NCBI GenBank assembly: GCA_020205615.1
Contig: CM035161.1
Coordinates: 3,216,526 to 3,280,525, forward strand
DNA: 64,000 bases
Direction: 5' to 3'
Source of the DNA: Panax quinquefolius
Lineage: Eukaryota > Streptophyta > Magnoliopsida > Apiales > Araliaceae
The translations under genes and the position numbers were made by a program. The notes under the pieces were generated by a model. The model was not told the DNA's origin, made no database searches, and saw only the letters and a program-made list of their open reading frames with translations. Below, in pieces: positions 51,461 through 62,878 of this stretch. Position 1 is the first letter of the stretch. The number at the start of each line of letters is the position of its first letter.

Positions 51461-52196
51461 TCAAGTTCAATAGAGCCATTCGATATGGGGTTTTAGAAAT
51501 GGGTTTTGTACCCGGTTTAAGGTCAATAAAGAATTCAACATCACGTTCTGGGGGTAGACCGGGAAGTTCTTTAGGAAATACATCAAGAAATTCTCTAACA
51601 ACAGAAATATTATCAAAATCTGACTTGTCTTTATTCAAATCCATAACATGGGCTAAGAAAGCTTGACATTCGTCTTTCAATAAACGAATAGCTTTGTGGC
51701 TTGATATGACAGTGACTGATTTTAGTGGTTTAGTTGCTTGAATTCGCATAACAGGTTGGTTAGGAATATGAAAACTAACAACCTTACGAAAACAATCAAT
51801 TTTGGCATGGTGAGTGGTTAACCAATCAATTCCTAAAATCACATCAAAAGCAAGTATCTTTAAAGAGATAAGATCAACAGGTAATGTGATAGTGCCAACT
51901 TGGATCATGCAAGATTTATAAACTGTAGATGTAACGAAGGTTTCACCCAACGGAGTTTTAATGGATAAGTCAAAGTCCAATTTCTCCGGAGTCAAGTTTA
52001 AACGTTGAGCACAAGTAGGAGAGATAAAAGAATGGGTAAAACCGGTATCTAGTAAGGTATAAACTTCGCAAGAGTTCAAGATTAACTTACCCGTGATCAC
52101 CTCGTTTGGGTTCCTCACGTTTTGGCCAGTCACGATAAACGCTCTTCCAGGAACAGCTGATTTCAACTTATCCGGGGCAGCTTTTGGAGTCACCAT
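51453..52196 (-). pseudogene. Protease and start of RT of element A
   Basis: A 247-codon open segment. The retroviral-type aspartic protease has its catalytic triad in LLDTGFTHSFI (residues ~49-59) and the second hallmark ILGIDWLTTHHA at ~118-129. It is followed by VFPKELPGLPPERDVEFFID, the usual entry to RT, after which the frame is lost. The segment itself is open, but it depends on broken upstream and downstream frames. Confidence 0.85.
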
Positions 52197-52209
52197 CCCC
52201 GCTGAACTT

Positions 52210-53318
52210 AGTTTCTCTATAGTACAATCTCGAGCGATATGTCCTTCCTTTCCACAATTATAACATACCTTGGATTGTTATGGGTAGTTTGGGCTGATAT
52301 GTCCCTCTTTCCCGCATTTGTAACATCTAACTGGCGGTCGTTCTCCTCCCCTAGAATTTGTTGTTGGTGCTGGTACTGCTGCTGATGTCTTCCCGACATT
52401 GTTGAATCTCCTCTTTCTGAAATTTCCACTTGACTCACCTCTCCTATTATCATGGCCACGATTACCACCCGAGTGGTTACCGCCTTTTCGTAGTATTTTT
52501 CCTCCTCGCTAGTTATCATCGTTCGATGGATAACATCACTTGAGATGACCCTAGTTGTGTTCCCTCGGTTGAGTATACTCATTATCTCTCTCTAATAATT
52601 GAGCCCTGTTGACAACATCTGAATATAGAAAAAATTTATGAGAGATAAGGTATTGACGAATCTCGGGTTTTAGACCTCTCAGAAACACCCGCGTCATACG
52701 TTCCTCATTCTCCACCAAATGAGGTGCAAACCTGGATAACTCTGCGAACTTTGCCTCGTACTGAGACACCGTCATGTTGTTCTGTTCCAGTCTAATAAAC
52801 TCTACCTCCTTCATATGACAAATACTTTTAGGAAAGTACTTGTCATTGAAAAGTTTTTGAAATCTTTCCCAAGACATGTTGAGTGCAGCTGGCTGGGTAC
52901 GTTTCACAGATTCCCACCAGTAATCCGCTTCACCACGGAACATAAAGGTGGCGAATGGAACCTTCTGTTCCTCTGTGCATCCCAAAACATCGAATATCTT
53001 GGTGATTTGCTTGACCCATATTTCCGCCTTAATCGGATCGGGCTTTCCCCAGAAATCTGATGGTCCCAACTCCTTGAACTGTTTGGCTGTGACAGATCGC
53101 GTGTTACCATCACTTCCACCCGTATTTTGTACACGAGTCTGCCTCGTCTAATTTTGCATGAACTACAAAAATCTCCTAAACATTCCATCATTCATCGTTT
53201 GCTCGGTAGTGTTGTTTATAGGAGGAATATTGTCTTCCTGTTGCACGTTCTCCTGGTTTGTGACTAAAGGTTGTTCCACAGTCTCATACACTCCATTGTT
53301 AACATTCTCGGTGACCAT
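52210..53318 (-). pseudogene. Gag of element A (with in-frame stops)
   Basis: An ATG at 53318 starts a region that reads in frame into the capsid domain (FMFRGEADYWWESVKRTQP, FKLFNDKYFP-type block at about 52850, EAKFAELSRFAPHLVENEER at about 52750) to 52551. Two TAG codons at 53165-53163 and 53150-53148 interrupt it before the capsid. A frame change follows near 52560, then CCHC zinc-knuckle sequence at about 52330-52220 in mixed frames. It is therefore not functional as read. Confidence 0.83.
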
Positions 53319-53487
53319 TCTTAAAATCACCGCCATAAAACAAGGGTTAATTAAAAAATTAATATATCACATAATATCCCTATATTATGACCAACCAATA
53401 AATAAGCTTAGATAGGACACACCAGCGAAGGATTTACTCATCTCTCCCCTCCTAATTCTATTCCCCGATCTCCGCCAGAGACCATAT

Positions 53488-53507
53488 CCCTAAGCTTTGA
53501 TACCAAC
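53488..53507 (-). other. Primer binding site of element A (initiator tRNA-Met)
   Basis: The minus strand reads GTTGGTATCAAAGCTTAGGG directly inside the 5' LTR; TGGTATCA is the common initiator-tRNA primer core. Confidence 0.85.
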
Positions 53508-55279
53508 TGTGACGCCCCCAAAATAGGTATACAACACCCATTCGAGTCGCCAAATACATGGTATAGAAAGCAAACTACAACTTCAATAATAAAATTGTCA
53601 TGCAAAATAATGCACAACACATACATTGTGAGTTTAAATACAAATATTGTCTTCTAGACAATATCAACACTCAAATAAGTCCTCATTACAATTATTCATA
53701 CACTATTTTCTGAAATAGTGAGGATCGCTAAAACATCTTTCTAGAACCATCACTCCATACCCCGACTCGATCCTCGCTATGTTTCTCACCTCCCGAGAAT
53801 AAAAATGGAACAAAAAGAAAAGGGTGAGCTCAACTAGCCCAATAAAAATATTATGACTAAGATAATATACAACAAATTATCATTTGTCTTCATGAGGGGA
53901 AAAAATCGATAGAATATAATAGATAACAAGTTTTAGATCAATATTCGCAACGGAAACAACAATCCATTAGAAGAGTCACGTAGAGAATGAATTCTACTAT
54001 CTTCTAAGATTTAAAAGTTCATCATCAATATTTTATCCTCGTAACAACAATCAATATTCATCTTTAATCAAATATTCATCTTTGCACTTTCTGGGCCAAA
54101 AGATATTCATTTATATCACCGGTTGGTCATGTTCATCTCAACACCTATTCATTCATCTTTTACTTCACGGCCAAAGATATTCATCGATTAATCATTCATC
54201 TTCGCATTACATGCCAAAGATATTCATAACTTCATCATTTTAATAACGAGGATGATGAAAATATGTTAAAAAGAAAAGCGAATCCAAAGGAGATGAAGGA
54301 CAAATATTAGGGATTAGTATAACAGTTTATCCAAGATCAATAATACTTCAAAATAACCAATTGTAAAGCAGAATTCAAAAAATAACGATCAAAACATGGA
54401 TACAATCAAAGATAGTAGCCAAAATAGACATTTTGGACAAAAAGGAAATTTTTTATTTTTCGATGAATAGTGTCGTATTCGTGAATAATGCCGTATACGT
54501 GAATAGTAACTCCGACACAAAAAGTTCTAAATTTGATTAAAAAGTTTACCAATATTTCGGCATAATGATATTGAAGAAAATAATATCATTTAAGAAGAAA
54601 ATAACATCCCTTACCTCAAAATAACGGTATTTCTGATCGAAATATCGGATAGAAAGTCGAAGGAAACTTATAATAGAAACAAAGAACTCTCAAAGTATCA
54701 AAATACTCACAAAAATACGCTCGATAATCTAGAGAGAAAGAAAACTTGTTTCTGGTGTGATTTTTAATTCTAACCTAAGTTTCTATTTATAGGAAAATGC
54801 TAGAACGTTAAAGGAGACTAAAATAATAAAATATTATTATTTTATTTCTTTCATTCTACGCACACTTTGTTGAAAATCAAGGCCAGCCATCTTTGAACCA
54901 AATTGGCAGCCCACATGTTGTAAAACAAAAGTGGGCCCCACCCATAATTTTAATAAAAATCATTTTATTTTTCGAAACTTCAACAATTCATAGAAAATAG
55001 CCCGTTTATCAGAAAAATACAAATTTTATGTCCATTCTACACAAAATCGAATTCTCTACAACTTTGTAGCTTTGAGTTTTTTTAAATTCTAAACCAAAAA
55101 TATCCGAAATCTATAAACGGATGATTTTTAATACCTCAAATCCGACAAAATACTGATAAAATACCTCAACATTAATTCCTTCATTTATAACCACATAAAT
55201 AAATTCATCATTTATATTCACATCAAATAAATATTTCCTTTTCATATAAATCAATAAATAATTATTCACAAATAATATT
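53508..55279 (-). repeat. 5' LTR of element A, truncated at the B junction
   Basis: Starts (as LTR end) TGTGACGCCCCCAAAATAGG and matches the 3' LTR 46200-47910. At about 55280 it stops at caaataatatt and B sequence begins. The missing ~650 bp would match 47911-48556; the final ~105 bp reappears at 60649-60751, on the other side of B. Confidence 0.85.
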
Positions 55280-56345
55280 GGTCAAGAAACATGCGTAGAA
55301 AAGAAGAAATGAAATAATATTAATTTATTATTTAGTCTCCTATGACGTTCTAACATTTTCCTATAAATAGACGCTTAGGTTAGAATTGAAAATCACACCA
55401 GAAACAAGTTTTCTTTCTCTCTAGATTATCAAGCGTATTTTTGTGAATATTTTAATACTTTGAGAGTTCTATCTGCAAGTTTGCGAGTTTTACTTTATAT
55501 CAGAAATTCAAATGTAAGATACAGTTATTTTGAGGCAAGGATGTTATTTTCTTCTTAAATGATATTATTTTCTTCAATATCATTATCTTAGAAATATTGG
55601 TGAACTTTTTAATCAAATTTAGAACTTTTTTGTGTAGAGTTACTATATTCACGATACTCTGACTATTCACGAATACGACACTATTCATCGAAAAATAAAA
55701 ATTTTCCTTTTTGTCCAAAATGTCTATTTTGGCTACTATCTTTGATTGTATCCATGTTTTGATCGTTATTTTTTGAATTCAGCTTCACAATTGGTTATTA
55801 TGAAGTATTATTGATCTTGGATAAACTATTATACTAATCCTAATATTTGTCATTCCGTCTCAATGGATTCGCTTTTCTTTTAACATATTTTCATCATACT
55901 CAGATTAAATGATGAAGTTATTGAATATCTTTGGCTTATGTAATGCTAAGATGAATGATTAATCGATGAATATCTTTGGCCCGTAGTAGAAAAAATGAAT
56001 AGTGTTGAGATGAATATGAATTAACCTGGTAATATAAATGAATATCTTTGGCCTGTAGTGCAAAGATGAATATTTAATTAAAGATGTATATTGATTGTTG
56101 TTATAGGAATAAAATATTGATGATGAACTTTTAAATCTTAGAAGATAGTAGAATTCATTCTCTACGTGACTCTTCTAATGGATTGCTGTTTCCGCTGCAG
56201 AATATTGATCTAAAACTTGTTATCTATTATATTCTATCAGATTTTTCCCTGTTGAAGACAAATGATAATTTGTTGTATATTATCTTAGTCATAATATTTT
56301 TTATTGGGCTAGTTGAGCTCACCATTTTCCTTTTTGTTCCATTTT

Positions 56346-57047
56346 TAGATACCGGTTCTACCCACTCTTTTATTTCTCCTGCTTGTGCTCAACGTTTAAA
56401 CTTGACTCCAGAGAAATTAGACTTTGATTTATCAGTGGAGACTCCGTTATGAGAAACTTTCGTTACATCCACTATTTATAAATCTTGCTTAATCCAAGTT
56501 GGCACCATCACATTACTTGTTGATCTTATCTCTTTAAAGATACTTGCATTTAACGTGATTTTAGGGATTGATTGGTTAACTACTCATCATGCCAAAATTG
56601 ATTATTTTCGTAAGGTTGTTAATTTTCATATTCCTAACCAACCTATTATGCGAACTTAAGCAACCAAACCATTGAAGTTAAACACTTTCATATCAAGCCA
56701 TAAAGCCATTCGGATGTCAAGCTTTCTTAGCACATGATATGGATTTGAATAAAGACACGTCAGATTTGAATAAAATTTCCGTTGTTAGTGAATTTCCTGA
56801 CATATTTCCTGAAGAATTTCCTGGCCTACCCCCAGAGTGTGATATTGAATTTTGTATCGACTTTGAACCCAGTACAAAACCCATTTTTAAAATCTTTTAT
56901 CGAATGGCTCCTATTGAACTTCATGAGTTAAAAACCCAAGTACAAAAGTTGGTACCCGAGCCTCTATCTGGTGACTTCCTTTGTGGAATGAACCAAAGTC
57001 AGACTCTCCGTAGGGAACTTTATATTTGTGTGGTGGTAAAACGATAG
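56346..57047 (+). pseudogene. Protease and RT-start remnants of element B
   Basis: The protease hallmark DTGSTHSFISPACAQRL begins directly after LTR sequence. An in-frame TGA (56450-56452) and further frame changes follow, then LGIDWLTTHHAKID-like sequence near 56570. The block at 56739-57047 matches the entry to RT (FPEEFPGLPPECDIEF). About 60% of RT is then deleted. Confidence 0.85.
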
Positions 57048-57099
57048 GTGCCATGGTGACGTGCAATCCAAGATTGAGATATGAATCACATATGAGAGC

Positions 57100-57964
57100 A
57101 ACTTAAGTCAGTAATCGAAATATCTAGCTTTTTAGGCTTAATTGGTTACTATCGGAGATTCGTAGAAGGACTTTCTCGAATCGCTACTCCGTTAACTTAG
57201 CTGACTCGAAAAGATACAAAATTCATATGGAGCGAGGAATGCGAGAAGATTTTTCAAGAGTTCAAGAGGCGATTCATTTCGGCACTTATTCCGACCATAC
57301 CATCTCGGAAAAGCTTAACGTGGTAGGCGACGCGTTGAGTAGAAGATCGTATTTAAGTCACGAAAGCGATATTATTGAACACAAAGACCTATTTTGTATA
57401 ATTTACAAATGATAGAGATAGTGTTAAAGACTCTAGGGACCCACGTGATGATATACGAGTAGAATCGAATTTAATCGATAACGTTAAAGCCGCTCAAGCT
57501 ACAGACCTAGAACTGATGAATATAAAGAAGAAGGTGCAAGAAGGCGTTATTCTAGAAGTAAGAGTCGATGAAGAAGAAAGCTCAAACCTTCGATTTATTT
57601 GAAATCCTCGATCGAAAGTAGAAGCGTGGGCTATAGACTCGCTTTAACTTAAGTATGTGGCGTGTTCATAACGCTTTTTCACGTATCGATGTTATGTAAA
57701 TATGTGAAAGACTCGAACCACATCATTAAGTTAGAACCGGACGAGATAGCCGAAGATTTAACGTACGAGGAGGTACCTGTCAAGATATTGGATAGGAAAG
57801 AGCATGTCCTACGCACCAAGGTTATACCACAAGTTAAGGTTTTGTGGAGGAACCATGATATTGAGGAAATGACCTGGGAGTTGAAATCGGAAATGAAAGC
57901 GAGGTATCCTCACCTGTTCGAAACACCAGGTACATACATCAATTTCGAGGATGAAATTTTATAA
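57100..57964 (+). pseudogene. RT/RNase H and integrase-tail remnants of element B
   Basis: Near 57130 comes LGLIGYYRRFVEGLSRIATP (end of RT), then after a gap VGDALSRRSYLSHES (57310-57360, end of RNase H). Integrase is reduced to its C-terminal tail, 57662-57964, where the chromodomain-like part (HVLRTKVIPQVKVLWRNHD, ARYPHLFETPGTYINFEDEI) is open and close to that of A. The integrase catalytic core is entirely missing. Confidence 0.85.
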
Positions 57965-57975
57965 GGAGGTGAGGT

Positions 57976-60648
57976 TGTAAGAACCCAACTTATTATAAAT
58001 AAAATTGAATTTTCTTTATTCATTATTCTAAATTAATAAGGTGTTAATTTGATATAATGTTTTGGTTATGGGTGAAATGTGCAAATTTTATAAAATAAGC
58101 AAGTGGTTATAAAATATTCATTTTTGTCGGGGAATATTCTTTTGGTCGTAGAATATTCTTTTTGTCTTGGAATATTCGTATGACGGCGCAGCCATTCGTG
58201 GGGCTCATAACAAAATAACTGTCGGATGAAGAAAACGACAAAGTATGAGTTTTTATAAATAATTGGCGTAGTTATTGTTACCATTAACACTATTGGAATA
58301 CGGTGGTTAAAATACGATGAATACGCGTGGTGGCACAAAGAATATACCTGCGGTATTATAAGATATTGTTGAATTATTGATTAAAGACGTAAAAGGCACT
58401 ACTCAATAATTGTTACATGAGTTACTATTTAATATTTTATTTTATTGATTCAATAATTGTTGCGTTGATATTTTATATTATTGTTGTTTCAATAATTGTC
58501 ATCGCACAATATTTCCCATTATCGATCAATAATTCATATTATTTGAATAATATTATTAGATAGCATTATTGGCAATGTCTAGAAAGTTTCATCAAGGAGA
58601 GGTTTGGTCACCTAATTCATGCCGCCAAGAAAGAGAAATCCTTATTTGAAAGCCCCCTTTCCGTGAGCGGCTGGTGGTCATTATAATTGTGATTACGTAA
58701 TATTATTTGTGAATAATTAATTATTGATTTATATGATAAGGAAATATTTATTTGATGTGAATATAAATGATGAATTTATTTATGTGGTTATAAATGAAGG
58801 AATTAATGTTGAGGTATTTTATCAGTATTTTGTCGGATTGGAGGTATTAAAAGATCAAATCGGTGTTCTTGAGATATATTGCGTGAGTTATAATTTTTAA
58901 TTCTACCGTTGGATTGTTGTGATTTTTGGATATGTTATACATATATGAGTTGAGTATATGTCCACAAACTTTGAACCGTTAGAAATGAACGTATGATTTG
59001 TTATGAATTTTAAAAGGTGTTGAAACGGTGTTGAAAATCGTCCGTTTGTGGATTTCAGATATTTTCTGTTTGGAATTTGGAAAAACTCAAAGCTACAAAG
59101 TTGTAGAGAATTTGATTTCATGCAAAATGGACATAAAATTCGTATTTTTCTGATAAACGGGCTATTTTCTATGAATTATTGAAGTTTTGAAAAATAAAAT
59201 AATTTTTATTAAAATTGGGTGGGACCCACTTTTGTTTTAACACATGTGGGCTGCTAAATTTTGTTCAAAGATGGCTGGTGGCTGATCTTGGTCAAGAAAC
59301 ATGCGTAGAAAAGAAGAAATGAAATAATATTAATTTATTATTTAGTCTCTTATGGCGTTCTAATATTTTCCTATAAATAGACGCTTAGGTTAGAATTGAA
59401 AATCACACCAAAAACAAGTTTGCTTTCTCTCTAGATTATCGAGCGTATTTTTGTGAGTATTTTAATACTTTGAGAGTCGCTTTATTAAAATGCAAGTTTC
59501 ATTTACTTTATATCCCAAATTCGATCGGAAGACGGTTATTTTGAGGTAAGGGATGTTATTTTCTTCTTAAATGATATTATTTTCTTCAATATCATTATGC
59601 CGAAATATTGGTGAACTTTTTAATCAAATTTAGAACTTTTTGTGTCGGAGTTACTATTCACGTATACGACACTATTCACGTATACGACACTATTCATCAA
59701 AAAATGAATTTTTTTTTTGTCCAAAATGTCTATTTTGGCTACTATCTTTGATTGTATCCATGTTTTGATAGTTATTTTTTGAATTCTGCTTCACAATTGG
59801 TTATTATGAAGTATTATTGATCTTGGATAAACTGTTATACGAATCCCTAATATTTGTCCTTCTGTCTCACTGGATTCGTTTTCTTTAACATATTTTTCAT
59901 CATCCTCAGTCTTAAATGATGAAGTTACTGAATATCTTTGGCTTGTAATGCGAAGATGAATGATTAACTGATGAATATCTTTGGCCCGTAGTGCAAAGAT
60001 GAACATGTGTTGAGATGAACATGACCAACTGGTGATATAAATGAATATCTTTGGCCTGTAGTGCAAAGATGAATATTTGATTAAAGATGTATATTGATTG
60101 TTGTTATAGGGATAAAATATTGATGATGTACTTTTAAATCTTAGAAGATAGTAGAATTCATTTTCTACTTGACTCTTCTAATGGATTATTGTTTTCATTG
60201 CAGAATATTGATCTAAAACTTCATTTGCTCATTATATTCTATCAAATTTTCCTTGTTGAAGACTAACGATAATTTGTTGTATATTATCTTAGTGATAATA
60301 TTCTTTCTTTGAAATTTAGTTGAGCTCACCCTTTTCCTTTTTGTTCCATTTTATTCTCGGGAGGTGAGAACATAGCGAGGATCGAGTCGGGGTATGGAGT
60401 GATGGTACAGAAAGATATTTTAGAAATTCCTCACTATTTATGTAAAAAATAGTGTATGAATAATTATAATGAGGACTTATTTGAGTGTTGATATTATCAG
60501 TAAGATAATATTTGTATTTAAACTCACAGTATGTGTTGTCGTGTATTTCACGACGATAATTGTATTATTGAAATTGTAGTTTACTTTTATGTACTATGTA
60601 TTTGGCGACTCAAAATGGGTGTTGTATACCTATTTTGGGGGAGTCACA
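57976..60648 (+). repeat. 3' LTR of element B (2.67 kb)
   Basis: Full-length LTR after the PPT aaggaggtgaggt. It holds three clean loop-conserved hairpins: 59934-59957 (ATCTTTG with CGAAGAT, one G-U), 59977-60000 and 60047-60070 (ATCTTTG with CAAAGAT), each with a 10-nt loop. Confidence 0.88.
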
Positions 60649-60751
60649 TTTCACCCATAACCAAAGCATTATATCAAATTAACCCTTATTAATTTAGAAT
60701 AATGAATAGAGGAAAATTTAATTTTATTTATAATAAGTTGGGGTTCTTACA
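60649..60751 (-). repeat. Outer tip of A's 5' LTR beyond B
   Basis: Matches 48560-48665 with a few differences and ends at TTACA before the microsatellite. It proves that B lies inside A. Confidence 0.85.
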
Positions 60752-60774
60752 ACAACAACAATAATAACAACAAC

Positions 60775-60831
<57 letters not shown>

Positions 60832-61008
60832 TATTATTATAGTAATAATAAAAAAATAATAATAATAAAAATAATAATAATAATTATAATAATAATAACA
60901 ACAATAATTATTATTATAATAATAATAAAATGATAATAATAATAATAATTATAATAATAGTAATAATAATAATAATAGTAATAAATTAATAATAATTATA
61001 ATATTAAT

Positions 61009-61078
<70 letters not shown>

Positions 61079-61079
61079 G
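60752..61079. repeat. Long imperfect (AAT)n tract, right part
   Basis: Continuation of the microsatellite at 45784-46199 beyond element A, again with AAT changing into ATT runs. Confidence 0.9.
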
Positions 61080-61434
61080 TGGTGATGTGGAGAATTATGA
61101 TAATTGTTATTGATGATTGTAAGTTTTAATTGACAAGTTTAGATTTTTCTTGATATCTATTTTTAAAGGAAAATTAATTATTATTATAATGTGATAAATT
61201 ATGATAATTGTTATGTCTCGATTATAAATTATTTTAAGTTAAAAAGAGTATTTAGGTAATATATTATTTTTTGAATTTTAATATATTTTTTTGTTACGCG
61301 GTGCCTTTAGGCACGAGTAATTACTAGTTATCAATATATGAGTATTGTTACTCCACTTACAGTACTACTCAAAGTCACAAACAAAGATAGTAATGATTGA
61401 TCTAGCCGTCTTGATGATCCGGGCCTCTTGGCAG

Positions 61435-61640
61435 TTAGCCCAATATTCTGAACGGGCCCATATCAAGCCACAATAATAATCCGTGATTCATTTTAGTAAT
61501 GACGTCAAGCCCAAGGTGACCCATGTCCAAAACAGAAGACTCCAATATCCCGATCGACCGTCAGAATTATTAACATCAATATCATCCAACGGTTCCAAAT
61601 CACCTCCGAATCTCCTAAAATAAATAACCGGAGAGCCCAA
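61435..61640 (+). promoter_or_regulatory. Site II-like motifs upstream of the proteasome gene
   Basis: Reverse-complement TGGGCY motifs: agccca at 61437-61442, gggccca at 61454-61460, agccca at 61508-61513 and 61634-61639, within 450 bp of the start codon. Such motifs are frequent in promoters of plant housekeeping genes. No clear TATA box; aaaatatagata near 61768 is a weak candidate. Confidence 0.4.
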
Positions 61641-61870
61641 AGCCTACGTCTGACGGTGTGGATAAAGTGTAAACCATTTTTATTTTTATTTTTTTCGCCT
61701 TCACTCTTCTAGCCTGCCTTGAAGAAAAAGAAAAGCTCCTTCTCTCTTTTAAATACCAGAGGAGAGAGAAAATATAGATACATTACATTTGTACAAACAA
61801 GTGGTGTGGTGACAGGAGAGTGCAGTTGTGCAGGTGCAATTGTGTTAAAACGACATCGTAGAAAGAGAGG

Positions 61871-62221
61871 ATGTTCAGGAATCAGTACGATACGGACGTG
61901 ACGACATGGAGTCCGGCGGGGAGGTTATTCCAGGTTGAATACGCGATGGAGGCGGTGAAACAAGGGTCGGCGGCGATTGGTCTCCGATCCAAGACTCACG
62001 TGGTGCTCGCTTGCGTCAACAAGTCTAACTCCGAACTTTCTTCTCACCAGAAGAAGATATTCAAGGCCGATGACCATATCGGAGTCGCCATCGCCGGCCT
62101 TACCGCCGATGGACGTGTCCTCTCTCGTTACATGAGATCCGAGTGTATTAATTACAGCTACTCCTACGAGTCTCCTCTTCCCGTGGGTCGCCTTGTTGTT
62201 AAGCTTGCCGATAAGGCCCAG
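61871..62221 (+). CDS. PAF1: 20S proteasome subunit alpha type-1 (alpha6), first exon
   Basis: 117 codons with the alpha-subunit signature near the N-terminus: [20 protein letters not shown] at residues 6-25, then [31 protein letters not shown] and [19 protein letters not shown] follow. It is a structural, non-catalytic ring subunit of the 20S proteasome, in cytosol and nucleus. The N-terminal tails of alpha subunits gate the pore. The exon ends at CAG before gtccac, an unusual but plausible donor, because family members continue in the next exon directly after DKAQ. The rest (about 155-165 residues) is not found up to 64000, so intron 1 exceeds 1.7 kb and the gene is cut by the window. An upstream ATG at 61719 opens an overlapping 60-codon frame that ends at 61901; whether it is in the mRNA is unknown. 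Confidence 0.93.
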
Positions 62222-62609
62222 GTCCACTCTTTAACCCTAATCTCTCTCTAAATACTAGTACATGTCTGCAAAGTCAAGTATCCATAAGTCTATCGTGTGA
62301 TTTGAATTTGATTTGGGGAATTTATCCTCTCGAATCGTGGAATTCAAGGGTTTATGGTTTAGTTTTAGGATATTCTCTCCGTAACAAAACATAATCACTT
62401 ATATAATCTATTGTATTGTTGTAAACCATTTAGCTTCCTTCAACATTTTTTCCTGGTCCTACATTCTTGAGTGTAGACAAACTTAGTGTATGATTTGAAG
62501 GCTTAATTTTGAGGTTTTACATTTCACAAGTATGGCACAAATTTATTGGTTTTTGCTGGTTTAAGTTGACAACGTTTTGTGAAATAAAGGATAATTATTT
62601 ATTGATTTA

Positions 62610-62878
62610 GTAATGTTACACAAACTATACATAAAAACTTTGTACAAACAATAAAAAATGGAGAGAAAATAGGAAGTGAGACCTAAGATTAGATGTTTTA
62701 TACATTTTTATTAGTAAGCAATATACGAGTCTTACTGTTTGTGCATAACTTTTTGTGTACATATTATGCACATAGTATTATTCTTACACATTTTCATTGG
62801 TAAGCAATACATGTGTCCTACTCTTTGTGCGCAACTTTTTGTGTACAGTTTGTGCACATAGTATTATTCTTATTAATT
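62610..62878. mobile_element. MITE-like inverted-repeat element in proteasome intron 1, with internal duplication
   Basis: The left end taatgttacacaaactatac matches the inverse of the right end gtacagtttgtgcacatagt, and further in acttttt/aaaaagt pairs continue. The right arm is duplicated: a ~85-bp block with gcataactttttgtgtacat and gcacatagtattattctta occurs at about 62700-62790 and 62790-62875. No coding capacity; ends approximate. Confidence 0.6.

Larger units (their letters stand above)
55280..60648 (+). mobile_element. Ty3/gypsy element B, nested in A, internally deleted
   Basis: Same family as A, opposite direction. Left LTR remnant 55280-56345 (starting in the middle of the LTR, matching from 59286 on); protease, RT, RNase H and integrase scraps 56346-57964; PPT 57963-57975; complete right LTR 57976-60648 (TGTAAG...GAGTCACA, 2.67 kb). 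The right end abuts tttcaccca, which continues A's LTR, so B inserted into A's 5' LTR. The left junction lacks the first ~1.3 kb of B's LTR together with ~650 bp of A's LTR, which one deletion of about 2 kb would explain. PBS, gag and most of pol are gone. Confidence 0.85.
46200..60751 (-). mobile_element. Ty3/gypsy element A (chromovirus/Tekay-like), minus strand, with element B nested in its 5' LTR
   Basis: Parts on the minus strand: 5' LTR 60751-60649 and 55279-53508 (interrupted), PBS 53505-53488, gag, zinc knuckles, protease, RT, RNase H, integrase, PPT, 3' LTR 48665-46200. LTR ends are TGTAAG...GTCACA; the flanks acaat (46195-46199) and acaac (60752-60756) are a near-exact target duplication within a microsatellite. 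The order PR-RT-RH-IN makes it Ty3/gypsy. The block after the integrase core (LRTKVISQVKVLWRNH, EEMTWELE, ARYPHLF) resembles the chromodomain-type tail of Del/Tekay chromoviruses, and LTRs of ~2.5 kb fit that group. Stops in gag and RT/RH show it is defective, but integrase is open. Confidence 0.85.
45580..61327 (+). mobile_element. Probable non-autonomous Helitron carrying nested retrotransposons
   Basis: The left end is A/TCTATATAATAAAAC (host A at 45579, TC at 45580). The right end has the hairpin GTGCC-ttta-GGCAC (61301-61314), then 13 nt ending CTAG (61324-61327), then host T. TC at one end, a short hairpin about 10-13 nt before CTRR, and insertion between A and T are the Helitron rules. 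Between them, apart from the retrotransposon insertion (46200-60756), only about 1.2 kb is Helitron: AT-rich unique ends and an (AAT)n core. There is no Rep/helicase gene. The call rests on the ends alone. Confidence 0.6.

Noticed and set aside
56183..56452. A membrane-anchored protease gene
   Set aside because: The N-terminal half is LTR DNA brought in by deletion and the protease half stops after about 35 residues beyond the active site; kept only as a chimeric frame.
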